Positions 10,204 to 19,081 of a DNA stretch of 64,000 bases are shown piece by piece. This DNA is from Rhodococcus jostii RHA1. Its GTDB lineage: Bacteria; Actinomycetota; Actinomycetes; Mycobacteriales; Mycobacteriaceae. The first letter of the stretch is position 1, and each line of letters starts with the position of its first letter. The position numbers and the translations under genes were made by a program. Below the pieces are notes generated by a model. That model searched no databases and was not told the DNA's origin. It saw only the letters and a program-made list of their open reading frames with translations. The DNA is taken from NCBI RefSeq assembly GCF_000014565.1, contig NC_008268.1, positions 2,542,001-2,606,000 on the forward strand, given 5' to 3'.

Positions 10204-10490
10204 GCGAGGGAGTCACCGTGCGGGTTCCGCGGGCGCTGGCGTCGATCGTCGGCGGTGAACGCTCCGTGCACGTGCCCCTCGACGCCGCCTCGACGGTGTC
10301 CCACGTGCTCGACGTCCTCGCGGGCGAGTTCCCGATTCTCGGCCGCCGGATTCGCGACGAGACCGGCGCCCTGCGGCGGTACGTCAACGTCTACGTGGAC
10401 GGCGAGGACGTCCGGCTCCTCGGCGGTGTCGGCACCGAGGTGACGCCCGGGCAGGAACTGCAGATTCTGCAGTCCGTGGCCGGCGGCTGA
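10200..10490 (+). CDS. MoaD/ThiS-family ubiquitin-like protein
   Basis: A 96-residue beta-grasp protein ending in Ala-Gly-Gly, so it carries the exposed C-terminal diglycine used by MoaD, ThiS and ubiquitin-like sulfur carriers for adenylation and thiocarboxylation. The core (VSHVLDVLAGEFP, YVNVYVDGEDVR, VTPGQELQIL) fits the MoaD/ThiS pattern. It overlaps the propeller gene by four bases and no E1-like (MoeB/ThiF) enzyme or molybdopterin gene is in the window. It could supply sulfur to an unidentified pathway or be attached to protein targets; neither is shown by the sequence. Confidence 0.85.
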   Translation: MSEGVTVRVPRALASIVGGERSVHVPLDAASTVSHVLDVLAGEFPILGRRIRDETGALRRYVNVYVDGEDVRLLGGVGTEVTPGQELQILQSVAGG

Positions 10491-10496
10491 GCGCGA

Positions 10497-11168
10497 CTAC
10501 TCCGCCAGCTCCATCGCCACTGCCCGAGTGGGTGCTCCGTCGCCGGCCGCCAGGGCGATCGGCAGGAGGCTGAGGAGCGGGTCGGGGAAGTCGATCCGGT
10601 CGAGCCGACACAGATTCTCGCCGATCACTCCGCCGGCGTCGGCGATCAGATGGTGAACCGGGTATCCGGCGTCGGCGTGGTCCTCGTCCGGCGTCTCGTC
10701 GATGCTCGGGGCGTCCAGGCAGAACGTCCGCACTCCCCGGTCGAGCAGCAGTGTGCACGCCTCGGGGTCGAGGAACGGATGCGTGTAGTAGGCATCCGTT
10801 CCGTAGTGGCGAGACCACCCGGTATGGAACACGGCGATGTCGCCCGGCCCGACGTCGTCCGCCCGGGACATGATCAGTTCGCGGGTAATCCGCTGTCGCG
10901 CAACGAGCTCGCGCAGGTCGAACACGACGCCGCGGCCGACGAACAGGTCCGGTGCCAGCCGTTCGACGGTCGCGGCCCCCGCCTTCAGATGCGCCGGTGC
11001 GTCGACATGAGTCCCGGACTGCGAACCGATCCTGACGTCCAGCACGTTGTAGCCGTCGCGCTCGAGGGTGCAGTGCCGGATCAGCGTCGGCACCGGGTCG
11101 CCGGGATACACCTGCATGCCCGGCCCGATGGTGTGTGACAGATCCACGATTTTCCGCACGTGTGGCAT
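10497..11168 (-). CDS. Cyclase-family metal-dependent hydrolase
   Basis: A 223-residue protein of the cyclase/kynurenine formamidase fold (PF04199). The signature SGTHVDAPAHL matches the HxGTHxDxPxH metal-binding motif, and the start VDLSHTIGPGM with YPGDP is typical. Related enzymes hydrolyse N-formylkynurenine, isatin or cyclic amides; the substrate here cannot be read from sequence, and no tryptophan-degradation genes are adjacent. It is convergent with the MoaD/ThiS gene (6-base gap) and nearly back-to-back with the PknK-like gene at its 5' side. Confidence 0.85.
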   Translation of the reverse strand: MPHVRKIVDLSHTIGPGMQVYPGDPVPTLIRHCTLERDGYNVLDVRIGSQSGTHVDAPAHLKAGAATVERLAPDLFVGRGVVFDLRELVARQRITRELIMSRADDVGPGDIAVFHTGWSRHYGTDAYYTHPFLDPEACTLLLDRGVRTFCLDAPSIDETPDEDHADAGYPVHHLIADAGGVIGENLCRLDRIDFPDPLLSLLPIALAAGDGAPTRAVAMELAE

Positions 11169-11237
11169 CGCTCGATTGTCCGGCCTCGGGGTCACGCGTA
11201 CCGCGATATGCTCGATGACGAGCGAAGAGGTGGTGGA

Positions 11238-14200
11238 ATGACCGATTTTGACCCGCTCGCCACCCAGCGTGAGTCTGTGTCGAAAACCCTCATATCCGAG
11301 CTGTCCGCAGTCGGTCTCGAGGACGCCAGGGAGATCGGGCACGGTGGGTTCGGGGTGGTCTATCGGTGTGCGCAACCGGAACTCGATCGAACCGTGGCGG
11401 TCAAGGTCCTCACCGCGGCGCTCGACGCCGAGAACCTCGAGCGGTTCCTGCGGGAGCAGCGCGCCATGGGCCGGCTGAGCGGCCACCCGCACATCGTCAA
11501 CATCATGCAGGTCGGGACGACCGACACCGGCCGTCCGTACATCGTGATGCAGTACCATCCCCACGATTCGCTGGACGCGCAGATCCGCAGGCGCGGGCCC
11601 ATCCCCTGGAGCGACGCCCTGCGTGTCGGGGTGAAACTTGCCGGTGCGCTCGAAACCGCGCACCGGGTGGGCATCCTCCACCGGGACGTCAAACCTGGAA
11701 ACATCCTCCTGACGGAGTACGGCGAACCGCAGCTCACCGATTTCGGGATCGCGCGGATGTCGGGGGCGTTCGAGACGACGGCGGGCACGGTCACCGGCTC
11801 CCCCGCGTTCACCGCTCCCGAGGTGCTGTCCGGGCGGACCCCGACCGCCGCCTCCGACGTGTACAGCCTCGGTGCGACCCTGTTCAGCGCGATCACCGGG
11901 CACGCCGCCTTCGAACGGCACAACGGCGAGGAGGTGATCGCGCAGTTCCTGCGCATCACCACCCAACCCGTCCCGGACCTGCGGACCGAGGGTTTCCCCG
12001 AGGACCTCAGCGCCGTGATCCAGCGGGCGATGTCCGGTAAACCGGAGGATCGCCCCGCGTCCGCCGCCGCGTTCGGGGACGAACTGCGGGAGGTCGAACG
12101 CCACCACGGATTGGCCGTGGACGAGATGGCGATGCCCGTCGACGCCGGGGTCCACCACGTCGAGGATTCCGCACACGGGGCCGTCTCGACCATCTCCGGT
12201 CCGTTCCGCACGTCCACGACGGGACGGGCGCGATACCCGTCGACGCCGCCGCCCGCGCCGGCCACCCGGTTCCGGCCGCCGGCCGCGACCCGTCAGCTCG
12301 TCGAGCGGAACCGGCTGATCGATTTGCTGCGGGCCGGACGCCGGCGCCTGCTGACCGTGATCCACGGCCCCACCGGATTCGGCAAGAGCACCCTGGCCGC
12401 CCAGTGGCGGAACGTCCTCGCCGACGAGGGAGTGGCCGTCGCGTGGCTCACCGTCGACAACGACGACGACAACGTGGTCTGGTTCGTCGCGCACCTCATC
12501 GAGGCGATCCGCCGCGTGCGTCCCAACCTGGCAAAGGAACTCGGCCAGGTCCTCGAGGAGCACGACGACGAGGCTGAACGCTACGTGCTCACCTCACTGG
12601 TCAACCAGATCCACGAGAGCGGCGAACGGATCGCCCTGATCATCGACGACTGGCAGCGCGTGTCCGAACCCGCGACGATCGCCGCCCTGGAGTTCCTCCT
12701 CGACAACGGGTGCCACCACCTGCAGGTCGTGGTGACGAGCCGAACCAGGGCCGGGTTGCCGATGAGCCGCATGCGCGTCAAGGACGAACTCGTCGAAATC
12801 GACTACTCGGAACTGCGTTTCGACGATTCCGAAGCCCGCTCGTTCCTCGTTGACCTCGGTGGCCTGCCCCTCGACAGCGAGGACGTCACCGAGCTCCGCG
12901 ACTCCACCGACGGGTGGGTCGCGGCTCTCCAACTGGCGTCACTGTCGCTGCGCGGGCGAGCGGATCCCTCCGAGCTGATCGCCGGACTGTCCGGCCGTCA
13001 CCACGCGATCGGCGAATTTCTCGCCGAGAACGTCCTCGACACCCTCGAACCCGAGATGCTCGACTTCCTGCTGGCCACCTCGATCACCGAGCGCACGTGT
13101 GGCGGCCTCGCCGGCGCCCTCGCACACACCGCGCGTGGGCAGGCGATGCTCGAGGCCGCCGAGGACCGGGACCTGTTTCTGCGCCACATCGACGACGAGC
13201 GAACGTGGTTCCGGTACCACACCCTGTTCGCGGAGTTCCTGCGCCGCCGGCTCGAACGCGACCAACCCGACCGCGTCCGGGAACTGCACCGCATCGCGTC
13301 CCGCTGGTTCTGCGACCACAGCCTGCTCCGCGAGGCCGTCGACCACGCAATCGCCGGCGGCGAAGAGCAACGCGCCGTGGAACTCGTCGAGGCCGACGGA
13401 CTGATACTGCTCGAGCAGTCCCAGGCGGCGACGTTGTCGGCGGTGGTCGACAAGCTGCCACCGGCTCTCGTCGCCGCGAGTGCCCGGCTGCAGGTCACGA
13501 CGGCGTGGGCGCATGCGATGGCGAACCGGACCATGGCCGCCGAACGCGCGCTCGAGCGAGCCGAATGGGCACTCGAACACAGCGGCGCGAGCGCGAGCGA
13601 CACGGCGGATCTGCGGGCGGAGGCGGGCGTCGTCCGTGCGGTCGCCGAACTGCGCAACGACCGCAGCGACCGGATCGACGAACTCGCCGCCGACTGCCTG
13701 GCGCGGCCGGAGGCCATGTCCCCGTGGGTGGTGTGCGCCGCTTTCAACGTCACGACGTTCGCCGCCGTGTACCGGTTCGACTTCGCGGAGGTGCGCAGGA
13801 TCCAGGAGGTGGCCCGGCCCTACTACGAGCGGAACACCGGACCGCACAACGTCGTTCACGGTCAGAGCTATCTGGGTGTCGCATCCTACGAGCAGCTCGA
13901 CATCGACGACGCCGTCGACCGTTTCCGGCGGGCCCGCCGAGCCGGGCGGAAACTGGGCGGGCCGCGAGCGCCATCCGCCCGGCTCGCGGGGTCGCTGCTC
14001 GGTGAGGTGCTCTACGAACGCGGGGACGTCGAAGAAGCCGAACGACTCCTCGACGACGGTTACACCCTCGCCGTCGAGACCGGTGGGGTGGACTTCAAGG
14101 TCGCCCGCTTCGTCACCGGTGCTCACGTCAAGGCGCTGCGGGGTGACCGTGAGGAGGCGACGACACGCCTGCACGCCGGACTCGAGGTGGCCGAGACCTA

Positions 14201-14735
14201 CTCCCTCGCCCGCCTGCGGGCCCGCATCGAGAACGAACGCCGGCGGCTCGGCATCACCCCGCATCCCTCGCTGGGGGCTCCGGACCCGATCCGGCACGAA
14301 GACCGGCGGCGCCCGGTGTCGGGCATCGACGAGATCGTCGCGCAGGTCGAGGAGACCACCGCGATTCGGATGCTGCTCGCCACCGGGGCGCGCGAAAACA
14401 TCGAGCTGGCGTGCACCTGGGCGCAGGAGTGGACCGATCGGCTGGCCGGCACCGGCCGCAACCGCGCCCACCTGCTGGCCGAACGCCTCCGGGTGGCGTG
14501 CCTCGCCGCCGCGGGCCGCGACGACGAGGCGAAGCAGGCCCTCGCCTCCATCGCCTCCATCTGCGCGGCACGTGGACTCCACCGCGTGCTTCCCGACGGT
14601 GGACCCTTCGTCGTCGCGCTGGTCGCGGATCTGCGGGCCGATCAGCTGGCCGGAGAGTGGCGGCCGGACTGGGCGACGGTGCCCTCCGACTTTCTCGAGG
14701 AGCTACAGAACGCGACGTCTCCGTACACGATGTGA
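11238..14735 (+). CDS. pknK: PknK-like serine/threonine kinase fused to a STAND/MalT-type ATPase
   Basis: A 1165-residue fusion. The N-terminal Hanks-type kinase has a glycine loop GHGGFGVVY, invariant Lys56 (VAVKVL), catalytic HRDVKPGN (Asp150) and DFG (168-170). A low-complexity linker leads to a STAND-type ATPase with Walker A HGPTGFGKST (about 375-384) and Walker B-like ALIIDDW (about 466), then a long alpha-helical TPR-like repeat region as in MalT/LuxR-type regulators. No C-terminal LuxR helix-turn-helix is visible. The order matches mycobacterial PknK, which regulates transcription and secondary metabolism. The ATG at 11238 follows a GAAGAGGTGGTGGA stretch. The divergent cyclase starts only 69 bases upstream. 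Confidence 0.9.
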   Translation: MTDFDPLATQRESVSKTLISELSAVGLEDAREIGHGGFGVVYRCAQPELDRTVAVKVLTAALDAENLERFLREQRAMGRLSGHPHIVNIMQVGTTDTGRPYIVMQYHPHDSLDAQIRRRGPIPWSDALRVGVKLAGALETAHRVGILHRDVKPGNILLTEYGEPQLTDFGIARMSGAFETTAGTVTGSPAFTAPEVLSGRTPTAASDVYSLGATLFSAITGHAAFERHNGEEVIAQFLRITTQPVPDLRTEGFPEDLSAVIQRAMSGKPEDRPASAAAFGDELREVERHHGLAVDEMAMPVDAGVHHVEDSAHGAVSTISGPFRTSTTGRARYPSTPPPAPATRFRPPAATRQLVERNRLIDLLRAGRRRLLTVIHGPTGFGKSTLAAQWRNVLADEGVAVAWLTVDNDDDNVVWFVAHLIEAIRRVRPNLAKELGQVLEEHDDEAERYVLTSLVNQIHESGERIALIIDDWQRVSEPATIAALEFLLDNGCHHLQVVVTSRTRAGLPMSRMRVKDELVEIDYSELRFDDSEARSFLVDLGGLPLDSEDVTELRDSTDGWVAALQLASLSLRGRADPSELIAGLSGRHHAIGEFLAENVLDTLEPEMLDFLLATSITERTCGGLAGALAHTARGQAMLEAAEDRDLFLRHIDDERTWFRYHTLFAEFLRRRLERDQPDRVRELHRIASRWFCDHSLLREAVDHAIAGGEEQRAVELVEADGLILLEQSQAATLSAVVDKLPPALVAASARLQVTTAWAHAMANRTMAAERALERAEWALEHSGASASDTADLRAEAGVVRAVAELRNDRSDRIDELAADCLARPEAMSPWVVCAAFNVTTFAAVYRFDFAEVRRIQEVARPYYERNTGPHNVVHGQSYLGVASYEQLDIDDAVDRFRRARRAGRKLGGPRAPSARLAGSLLGEVLYERGDVEEAERLLDDGYTLAVETGGVDFKVARFVTGAHVKALRGDREEATTRLHAGLEVAETYSLARLRARIENERRRLGITPHPSLGAPDPIRHEDRRRPVSGIDEIVAQVEETTAIRMLLATGARENIELACTWAQEWTDRLAGTGRNRAHLLAERLRVACLAAAGRDDEAKQALASIASICAARGLHRVLPDGGPFVVALVADLRADQLAGEWRPDWATVPSDFLEELQNATSPYTM

Positions 14736-14742
14736 CCCGCGG

Positions 14743-15168
14743 TCAGGCGGCGCCCATGTCTGCCGATCGCCAGTGCTCGGGGCGGAGGTAGATCGCGACC
14801 TGTTCGCCGAGTTCGGCCCGGGCGAAGTCGAGGTAGGCGTCGACCTTCTCCGGCGCGAGGTAGCGCTCGGTGATCTCCCGCAACTGGGCGTCGGTTCCCG
14901 GGACAGTGCGCGCCACGGCGCCCTCGACGGAGACGTACCGGACGGTGGGGTCGACTCGCTCGACCATCATGGTGAATCGCCCGGCCGCCTCGATGAGGCG
15001 CGCCTTCTCCGAACCGGCGCCGGTCAGTACCCACAGATCACCGCCCGCGGCGTACTGATACCAGATCGGGACCGTCAGAGGTCCGCGGCTCTCACCGGCG
15101 GAAACCGACAGCGCCGCGATGTGCGGCTCGGACAGGAACTGTTCGCGCTCGGACACAGACAATGGCAT
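14743..15168 (-). CDS. PPOX-class (pyridoxamine 5'-phosphate oxidase fold) protein
   Basis: A 141-residue split-barrel flavin- or F420-binding family protein. It starts MPLSVSEREQFLSEPHIA and has the usual VPIWYQYAAGGDLWVLTG strand pair followed by a KARLIEAAGRFTMMVER segment. Such small proteins reduce or oxidise unidentified substrates with FMN or F420. Convergent with the pknK-like gene (7-base gap) and divergent from dypB, whose peroxidase cargo is also a redox protein, but no functional link is shown. Confidence 0.82.
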   Translation of the reverse strand: MPLSVSEREQFLSEPHIAALSVSAGESRGPLTVPIWYQYAAGGDLWVLTGAGSEKARLIEAAGRFTMMVERVDPTVRYVSVEGAVARTVPGTDAQLREITERYLAPEKVDAYLDFARAELGEQVAIYLRPEHWRSADMGAA

Positions 15169-15238
15169 GACCCCGACGATAGGAGCCACCACCAACAGAT
15201 TCCGGGGCCCCGCACCGGCGCGGCGAACCGATTGAATG

Positions 15239-15252
15239 GAACCTGGCGGTTC
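15239..15252. promoter_or_regulatory. Small inverted repeat upstream of dypB-encapsulin
   Basis: GAACC-TGGC-GGTTC, a perfect 5-bp arm inverted repeat, lies about 70 bases upstream of dypB in the divergent gap to the PPOX gene. A TTGAAT hexamer at 15232-15237 and a TTAGAT hexamer at 15260-15265 flank it but are too far apart for a standard promoter. It could be an operator; the short arms make chance possible. Confidence 0.25.
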
Positions 15253-15321
15253 GAAACGGTTAGATGGGACGTGAGGTTCCGGACAGTGCAGCGTCGTACG
15301 TCGAGGTGAACGGAGACACAG

Positions 15322-16374
15322 ATGCCAGGCCCAGTCGCGAGATTGGCACCACAAGCAGTCCTCACTCCGCCCAGCGCCGCCTCCCTCTTCCTGGTGCTCG
15401 TCGCCGGGGACTCCGACGACGACCGCGCGACGGTGTGCGACGTGATCTCCGGGATCGACGGACCGCTCAAGGCGGTGGGATTCCGCGAACTCGCCGGTTC
15501 CCTGTCCTGCGTGGTCGGTGTCGGTGCGCAGTTCTGGGACCGCGTGAGCGCGTCGTCGAAGCCGGCGCACCTGCATCCGTTCGTCCCGCTGTCCGGGCCG
15601 GTCCACAGCGCGCCCTCCACGCCGGGTGACCTCCTGTTCCACATCAAGGCCGCCCGCAAGGATCTGTGCTTCGAACTGGGCCGCCAGATCGTCTCCGCGC
15701 TGGGCTCCGCCGCCACCGTGGTCGACGAGGTGCACGGCTTCCGCTATTTCGACTCCCGCGACCTCCTCGGATTCGTCGACGGCACCGAGAATCCCACCGA
15801 CGACGACGCCGCGGACTCCGCCCTGATCGGCGACGAGGACCCCGACTTCCGGGGCGGCAGTTACGTGATCGTGCAGAAGTACCTGCACGACATGAGCGCG
15901 TGGAACACGCTGAGCACCGAGGAACAGGAACGGGTCATCGGGCGCACCAAGCTCGAGAACGTCGAACTCGACGACGACGCCCAGCCCAGCAATTCGCACG
16001 TCACCCTCAACACCATCGTCGACGACGACGGCGTCGAACACGACATCCTCCGCGACAACATGGCATTCGGCAGCCTCGGCGAGGCGGAATACGGCACCTA
16101 CTTCATCGGGTACGCCAAGGACCCCGCCGTCACCGAGCTGATGTTGCGACGCATGTTTCTCGGCGAGCCGCCCGGCAACTACGACCGCGTCCTCGACTTC
16201 TCCACGGCGGCCACCGGCACATTGTTCTTCGTGCCGAGCCGGGACGTGCTCGAATCGCTCGGCGACGAGCCGGCCGGCGCGGAGTCGGCACCCGAAGACC
16301 CGGTCGAGCCCGCCGCGGCCGGCCCGTACGACCTGTCCCTGAAAATCGGTGGTCTCAAAGGAGTATCGCAATGA
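15322..16374 (+). CDS. dypB: Dye-decolorizing peroxidase DypB, encapsulin cargo
   Basis: A 350-residue heme peroxidase that, from memory, matches R. jostii RHA1 DypB, a peroxidase able to act on Mn(II) and lignin-related substrates. Seen: FVDGTENP with the distal Asp (Asp153 in DypB numbering), the proximal heme ligand His in SNSHVTLN (His226), and distal Arg/Asn in LRDNMAF (Arg244, Asn246). The last residues, DLSLKIGGLKGVSQ, form the encapsulin-targeting peptide that docks cargo inside the shell. The stop overlaps the encapsulin start (ATGA), so shell and cargo are translationally coupled. No signal peptide: a cytoplasmic enzyme packaged in a nanocompartment. Confidence 0.97.
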   Translation: MPGPVARLAPQAVLTPPSAASLFLVLVAGDSDDDRATVCDVISGIDGPLKAVGFRELAGSLSCVVGVGAQFWDRVSASSKPAHLHPFVPLSGPVHSAPSTPGDLLFHIKAARKDLCFELGRQIVSALGSAATVVDEVHGFRYFDSRDLLGFVDGTENPTDDDAADSALIGDEDPDFRGGSYVIVQKYLHDMSAWNTLSTEEQERVIGRTKLENVELDDDAQPSNSHVTLNTIVDDDGVEHDILRDNMAFGSLGEAEYGTYFIGYAKDPAVTELMLRRMFLGEPPGNYDRVLDFSTAATGTLFFVPSRDVLESLGDEPAGAESAPEDPVEPAAAGPYDLSLKIGGLKGVSQ

Positions 16375-17177
16375 GTGATTCGAGCAATCTGCACCGCAAC
16401 CTGGCACCCGTCACCGAGGTTGCCTGGCAGCAGATCGGCGAAGAGGCCGCCCGCACGTTCAAGCGCCACGTCGCCGGTCGACGCGTCGTCGACGTCGCGG
16501 GACCGTTCGGATACTCCTACTCGGCCCACAACCTCGGCCGGGTCACCCCGATCAAGACGTCGGACAGCAGGATCCGGGCGCAGCAGCGGCAGGTGAACCC
16601 GCTCGTCGAACTCCGATTCCCGTTCACCCTCAGCCGGGCCGAGGTCGACGACGTCGCCCGGGGTTCCCTCGACTCCGACTGGCAACCCGTCAAGGACGCC
16701 GCGAAGGCCGTCGCGTTCGCGGAAGACCAGTCGATCTTCCAGGGATTCGACGAGGCGGGCATCCGCGGTCTCGGTCCGTCCAGCGACAACCCGGTTCTCA
16801 GTCTGCCGGAGGATCCGCTGCTCATCCCCGACGCTGTCGCGTCCGCGTTGTCGGCGCTGCGACTCGCCGGTGTCGAGGGACCGTATTCGGTGGTACTCGA
16901 CGCCGACGCGTACACCGCGGTCAGCGAGACCCGCGACGAGGGACATCCCGTGTTCCACCACCTGCGCGACCTGGTCGCCGGCGACATCATCTGGGCGCCC
17001 GCCATCAGCGGCGGATACGTGCTGTCCACTCGCGGCGGCGACAACCAGCTGACCCTCGGCACGGACCTGTCGATCGGCTACGACAGCCACACCGCCACCG
17101 ACGTCACGCTCTACCTCGAAGAGACGTTCACGTTCGCCTCGCTCACCGCGGAGGCGGCGGTCGTCCTCGCACGCTGA
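16371..17177 (+). CDS. Encapsulin nanocompartment shell protein
   Basis: A 268-residue HK97-fold shell protein of the family 1 encapsulins (linocin M18/CFP29 type), starting MSDSSNLHRNLAPVTEVAWQQI. Such proteins form icosahedral shells that enclose cargo bearing the C-terminal targeting peptide seen on the upstream DypB. The start overlaps the dypB stop by four bases. The Shine-Dalgarno AAAGGAG (16357-16363) lies within the codons of dypB's targeting peptide, so that short stretch serves both cargo docking and shell translation. It ends 15 bases before the convergent membrane gene, with no obvious hairpin between. Confidence 0.96.
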   Translation: MSDSSNLHRNLAPVTEVAWQQIGEEAARTFKRHVAGRRVVDVAGPFGYSYSAHNLGRVTPIKTSDSRIRAQQRQVNPLVELRFPFTLSRAEVDDVARGSLDSDWQPVKDAAKAVAFAEDQSIFQGFDEAGIRGLGPSSDNPVLSLPEDPLLIPDAVASALSALRLAGVEGPYSVVLDADAYTAVSETRDEGHPVFHHLRDLVAGDIIWAPAISGGYVLSTRGGDNQLTLGTDLSIGYDSHTATDVTLYLEETFTFASLTAEAAVVLAR

Positions 17178-17192
17178 CGCACGCCGGGGTCG

Positions 17193-18527
17193 TCAGCCGC
17201 CGAACAGCAGGTACAGCCCACCGAAGGTGTACGTCACCATCGTGAACAGCAGTGCCAGCTGCCCGGTCAGCTGATGACCCCGGGGCAGGACCCGTACGGA
17301 TTTGTCGTGTGCCGCAATCACTCCGAGGACGTGACCGGCAAGGACGCACAGCACCTTGATCGACGCCGTCGCGGCCGGATGCTCGGACAGGACGTACCAG
17401 ACCTCCGCGTCGCCGAGTCCCAGTGGGTTCCATCCCCGACCCATCGGATCGGCCAGCAGGATCACCGTCGCCTGCCCCTTCTCCACCAGATACGTCAGGT
17501 AGTGGGCGAAGACGTAGCCGATGATGATCGGGATCAGCGAATGCGACAGCAGCCCCGGGAGGGCGGCGCGCTGCTCCGGCCGTAATCCACCCGCGGCCCG
17601 CGAAGCCACCCAGAACGACACCCCGACGAAGCCGACGAACACCAGCAGCCCGGCCGTGCGCGCGAGAGTCGCGCCGATCGGGGAACCGATTCCGTCCACC
17701 AGCCGCGCCCACCACGGGAACGCCGAGAAACTGTCGAAGGCCGTGGATCCCAGCAGCGTTGCCATCAGCGCGACGGAGCCGGCACGAACGGGCATCGACC
17801 CCAGGTGGTCCAGCGGATTGCGCAGCACGATCCGGCCGTCGTGTCGATCCCGGCTCAGTGGAGACAACCGCGACGCCAGCGTGCTGTACACCTCGAACGG
17901 ATCGCCCCGCTCACACCAGCGCTCACCGCAGGTGAAGGCCCCGGCCGTCGTGACCACGACGTACACCAGCAGCCAGGTACGTACGGCGGCAACGGAACCC
18001 GGGTCGCCGGAGGCGAGCTCGAGCCAGACGAAGGCGAACAGTCCCGCGACCGCGGGCCAGTACCCCCACGAGTTGCGGTACCGCGCAGTGCCTTCGGCCG
18101 GGGAGCGCCCGCTCACCGCGCACACCGATCGGTGAAGCGTGCGGACCGGGGAGAACACTCGCCACACCGGTCCGAACGCCAGCGACACCGCAACCAGCCC
18201 CACCCAGAGCAGCACGTAGAACACGCCCGGCAGGGCATTCGCCGAGGACTCCGAGGGTCCGAAGAACGCCGCGAGCGCCACCCACACCGCGAACACCACA
18301 CCGAACGCCGCCAGCACGTTCCGCGTGATCGGCGCGTCGGCGAACCGCGTCACCCAGCCGGGCAATCGGCGCCCGGGACTGTCCGGGTCCAGTTTCGGTG
18401 TGCGCCAGGCGAACACCAGGACCACGAAGGACACGGTGAGCGCCCAGCTCGCCCCGATCAGCGCATACGTGAACGGGATCGGAAGGTCGGTGGATCCGCC
18501 GAGGCCGTGCGCGAGAACAACGGTCAT
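17193..18527 (-). CDS. Polytopic membrane protein, last gene of four-gene envelope operon
   Basis: A 444-residue integral membrane protein with roughly ten hydrophobic segments, beginning MTVVLAHGLGGSTDLPIPF. A conserved-looking loop FTCGERWCERGDPFEVY holds two Cys, and HYLTYLVEKGQ is another polar patch. Actinobacterial relatives are, as I recall, sometimes labelled 'fenitrothion hydrolase' after a distant FedB-like match; I would not accept that function. It starts by ATGA overlap with the lipoprotein gene, so it belongs to the operon 20928-17193. A role in envelope redox or metal handling is only inferred from the neighbours. Confidence 0.7.
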   Translation of the reverse strand: MTVVLAHGLGGSTDLPIPFTYALIGASWALTVSFVVLVFAWRTPKLDPDSPGRRLPGWVTRFADAPITRNVLAAFGVVFAVWVALAAFFGPSESSANALPGVFYVLLWVGLVAVSLAFGPVWRVFSPVRTLHRSVCAVSGRSPAEGTARYRNSWGYWPAVAGLFAFVWLELASGDPGSVAAVRTWLLVYVVVTTAGAFTCGERWCERGDPFEVYSTLASRLSPLSRDRHDGRIVLRNPLDHLGSMPVRAGSVALMATLLGSTAFDSFSAFPWWARLVDGIGSPIGATLARTAGLLVFVGFVGVSFWVASRAAGGLRPEQRAALPGLLSHSLIPIIIGYVFAHYLTYLVEKGQATVILLADPMGRGWNPLGLGDAEVWYVLSEHPAATASIKVLCVLAGHVLGVIAAHDKSVRVLPRGHQLTGQLALLFTMVTYTFGGLYLLFGG

Positions 18528-18886
18528 GGACGCACGAGCAGGGTGGCCACCGTCTTACCCGTGTCGTGCAATTCCACCGCCACCTGGCCCGGAACGTCCA
18601 CGGAGAACTGGGTTTCCTGGGTTCCGGGGTGAATCTCGAACGAATGCTCCGGCACGGCGTGCACGTGCAGTTCGTCGTCGGCGTCGCTCTCGATCCGCAC
18701 GGTGACGGTCTCCCCCACCGCGGCCTCGATGCGCTCGTTGCTCGGTGTGACCGAGCCTGCGTCGATCACGACGTCGATCACGACACCGTCGTCCGTTGCC
18801 GGCGTGTCGTTGTCGCCTCCACAGCCCGACACCAGGGCGACGACGACAGCAGGTACCACGACAACTCCGGCCAACCGCCTGATCAC
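18524..18886 (-). CDS. Cupredoxin-like lipoprotein
   Basis: A 120-residue exported lipoprotein: hydrophobic leader followed by lipobox VSGC, then an acidic linker and a beta-sandwich domain (ETVTVRIESDADDELHVH, PGQVAVELHDTG). The pattern resembles cupredoxin/EfeO-type domains. Several His residues (HVHAVPEH, EIHPG) are present, but the cupredoxin Cys ligand is absent, so a normal type 1 copper site is unlikely. It starts with GTG directly after the stop of the small membrane gene and overlaps the next gene by four bases. Confidence 0.75.
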   Translation of the reverse strand: MIRRLAGVVVVPAVVVALVSGCGGDNDTPATDDGVVIDVVIDAGSVTPSNERIEAAVGETVTVRIESDADDELHVHAVPEHSFEIHPGTQETQFSVDVPGQVAVELHDTGKTVATLLVRP

Positions 18887-19081
18887 CTAATTCTCCTCGT
18901 CTTTCTCACTCGGGCCGTGTTTCGCGCTCTCGGCATTCTCGGCCGCTTCCGCCTTGCGGTCCCGGACCGCCAGGTAGATGACCAGGCCTGCCACCAGGAA
19001 CGCAGGGACGAACGCGGGAATCGCCAGCAGCACCGAGTGATCGGCGAGGTAGACGACGTCCGGGTCGGTCACCGGATTCAT
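18887..19081 (-). CDS. Small single-span membrane protein
   Basis: A 64-residue protein with one hydrophobic segment (about residues 16-39: LLAIPAFVPAFLVAGLVIYLA) and a charged Lys/Glu-rich C-terminus, so a bitopic inner-membrane protein. It overlaps the upstream large membrane gene by four bases and abuts the GTG of the lipoprotein gene, so it is embedded in the operon. No family recognised; small subunits of this kind often stabilise larger membrane complexes. Confidence 0.7.
   Translation of the reverse strand: MNPVTDPDVVYLADHSVLLAIPAFVPAFLVAGLVIYLAVRDRKAEAAENAESAKHGPSEKDEEN

Noticed and set aside
10497..12563. Longer cyclase frame extending back over the pknK-like gene
   Set aside because: The family start MPHVRKIVDLSH at 11168 is clear; the extension is antisense to the kinase.
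12939..14582. 547-codon minus-strand frame opposite the pknK-like gene
   Set aside because: No recognisable motif, biased composition, fully inside a clear gene.
17193..18527. Annotation as an organophosphate (fenitrothion) hydrolase
   Set aside because: A polytopic membrane protein without visible hydrolase motifs; the label appears to come from distant similarity only.
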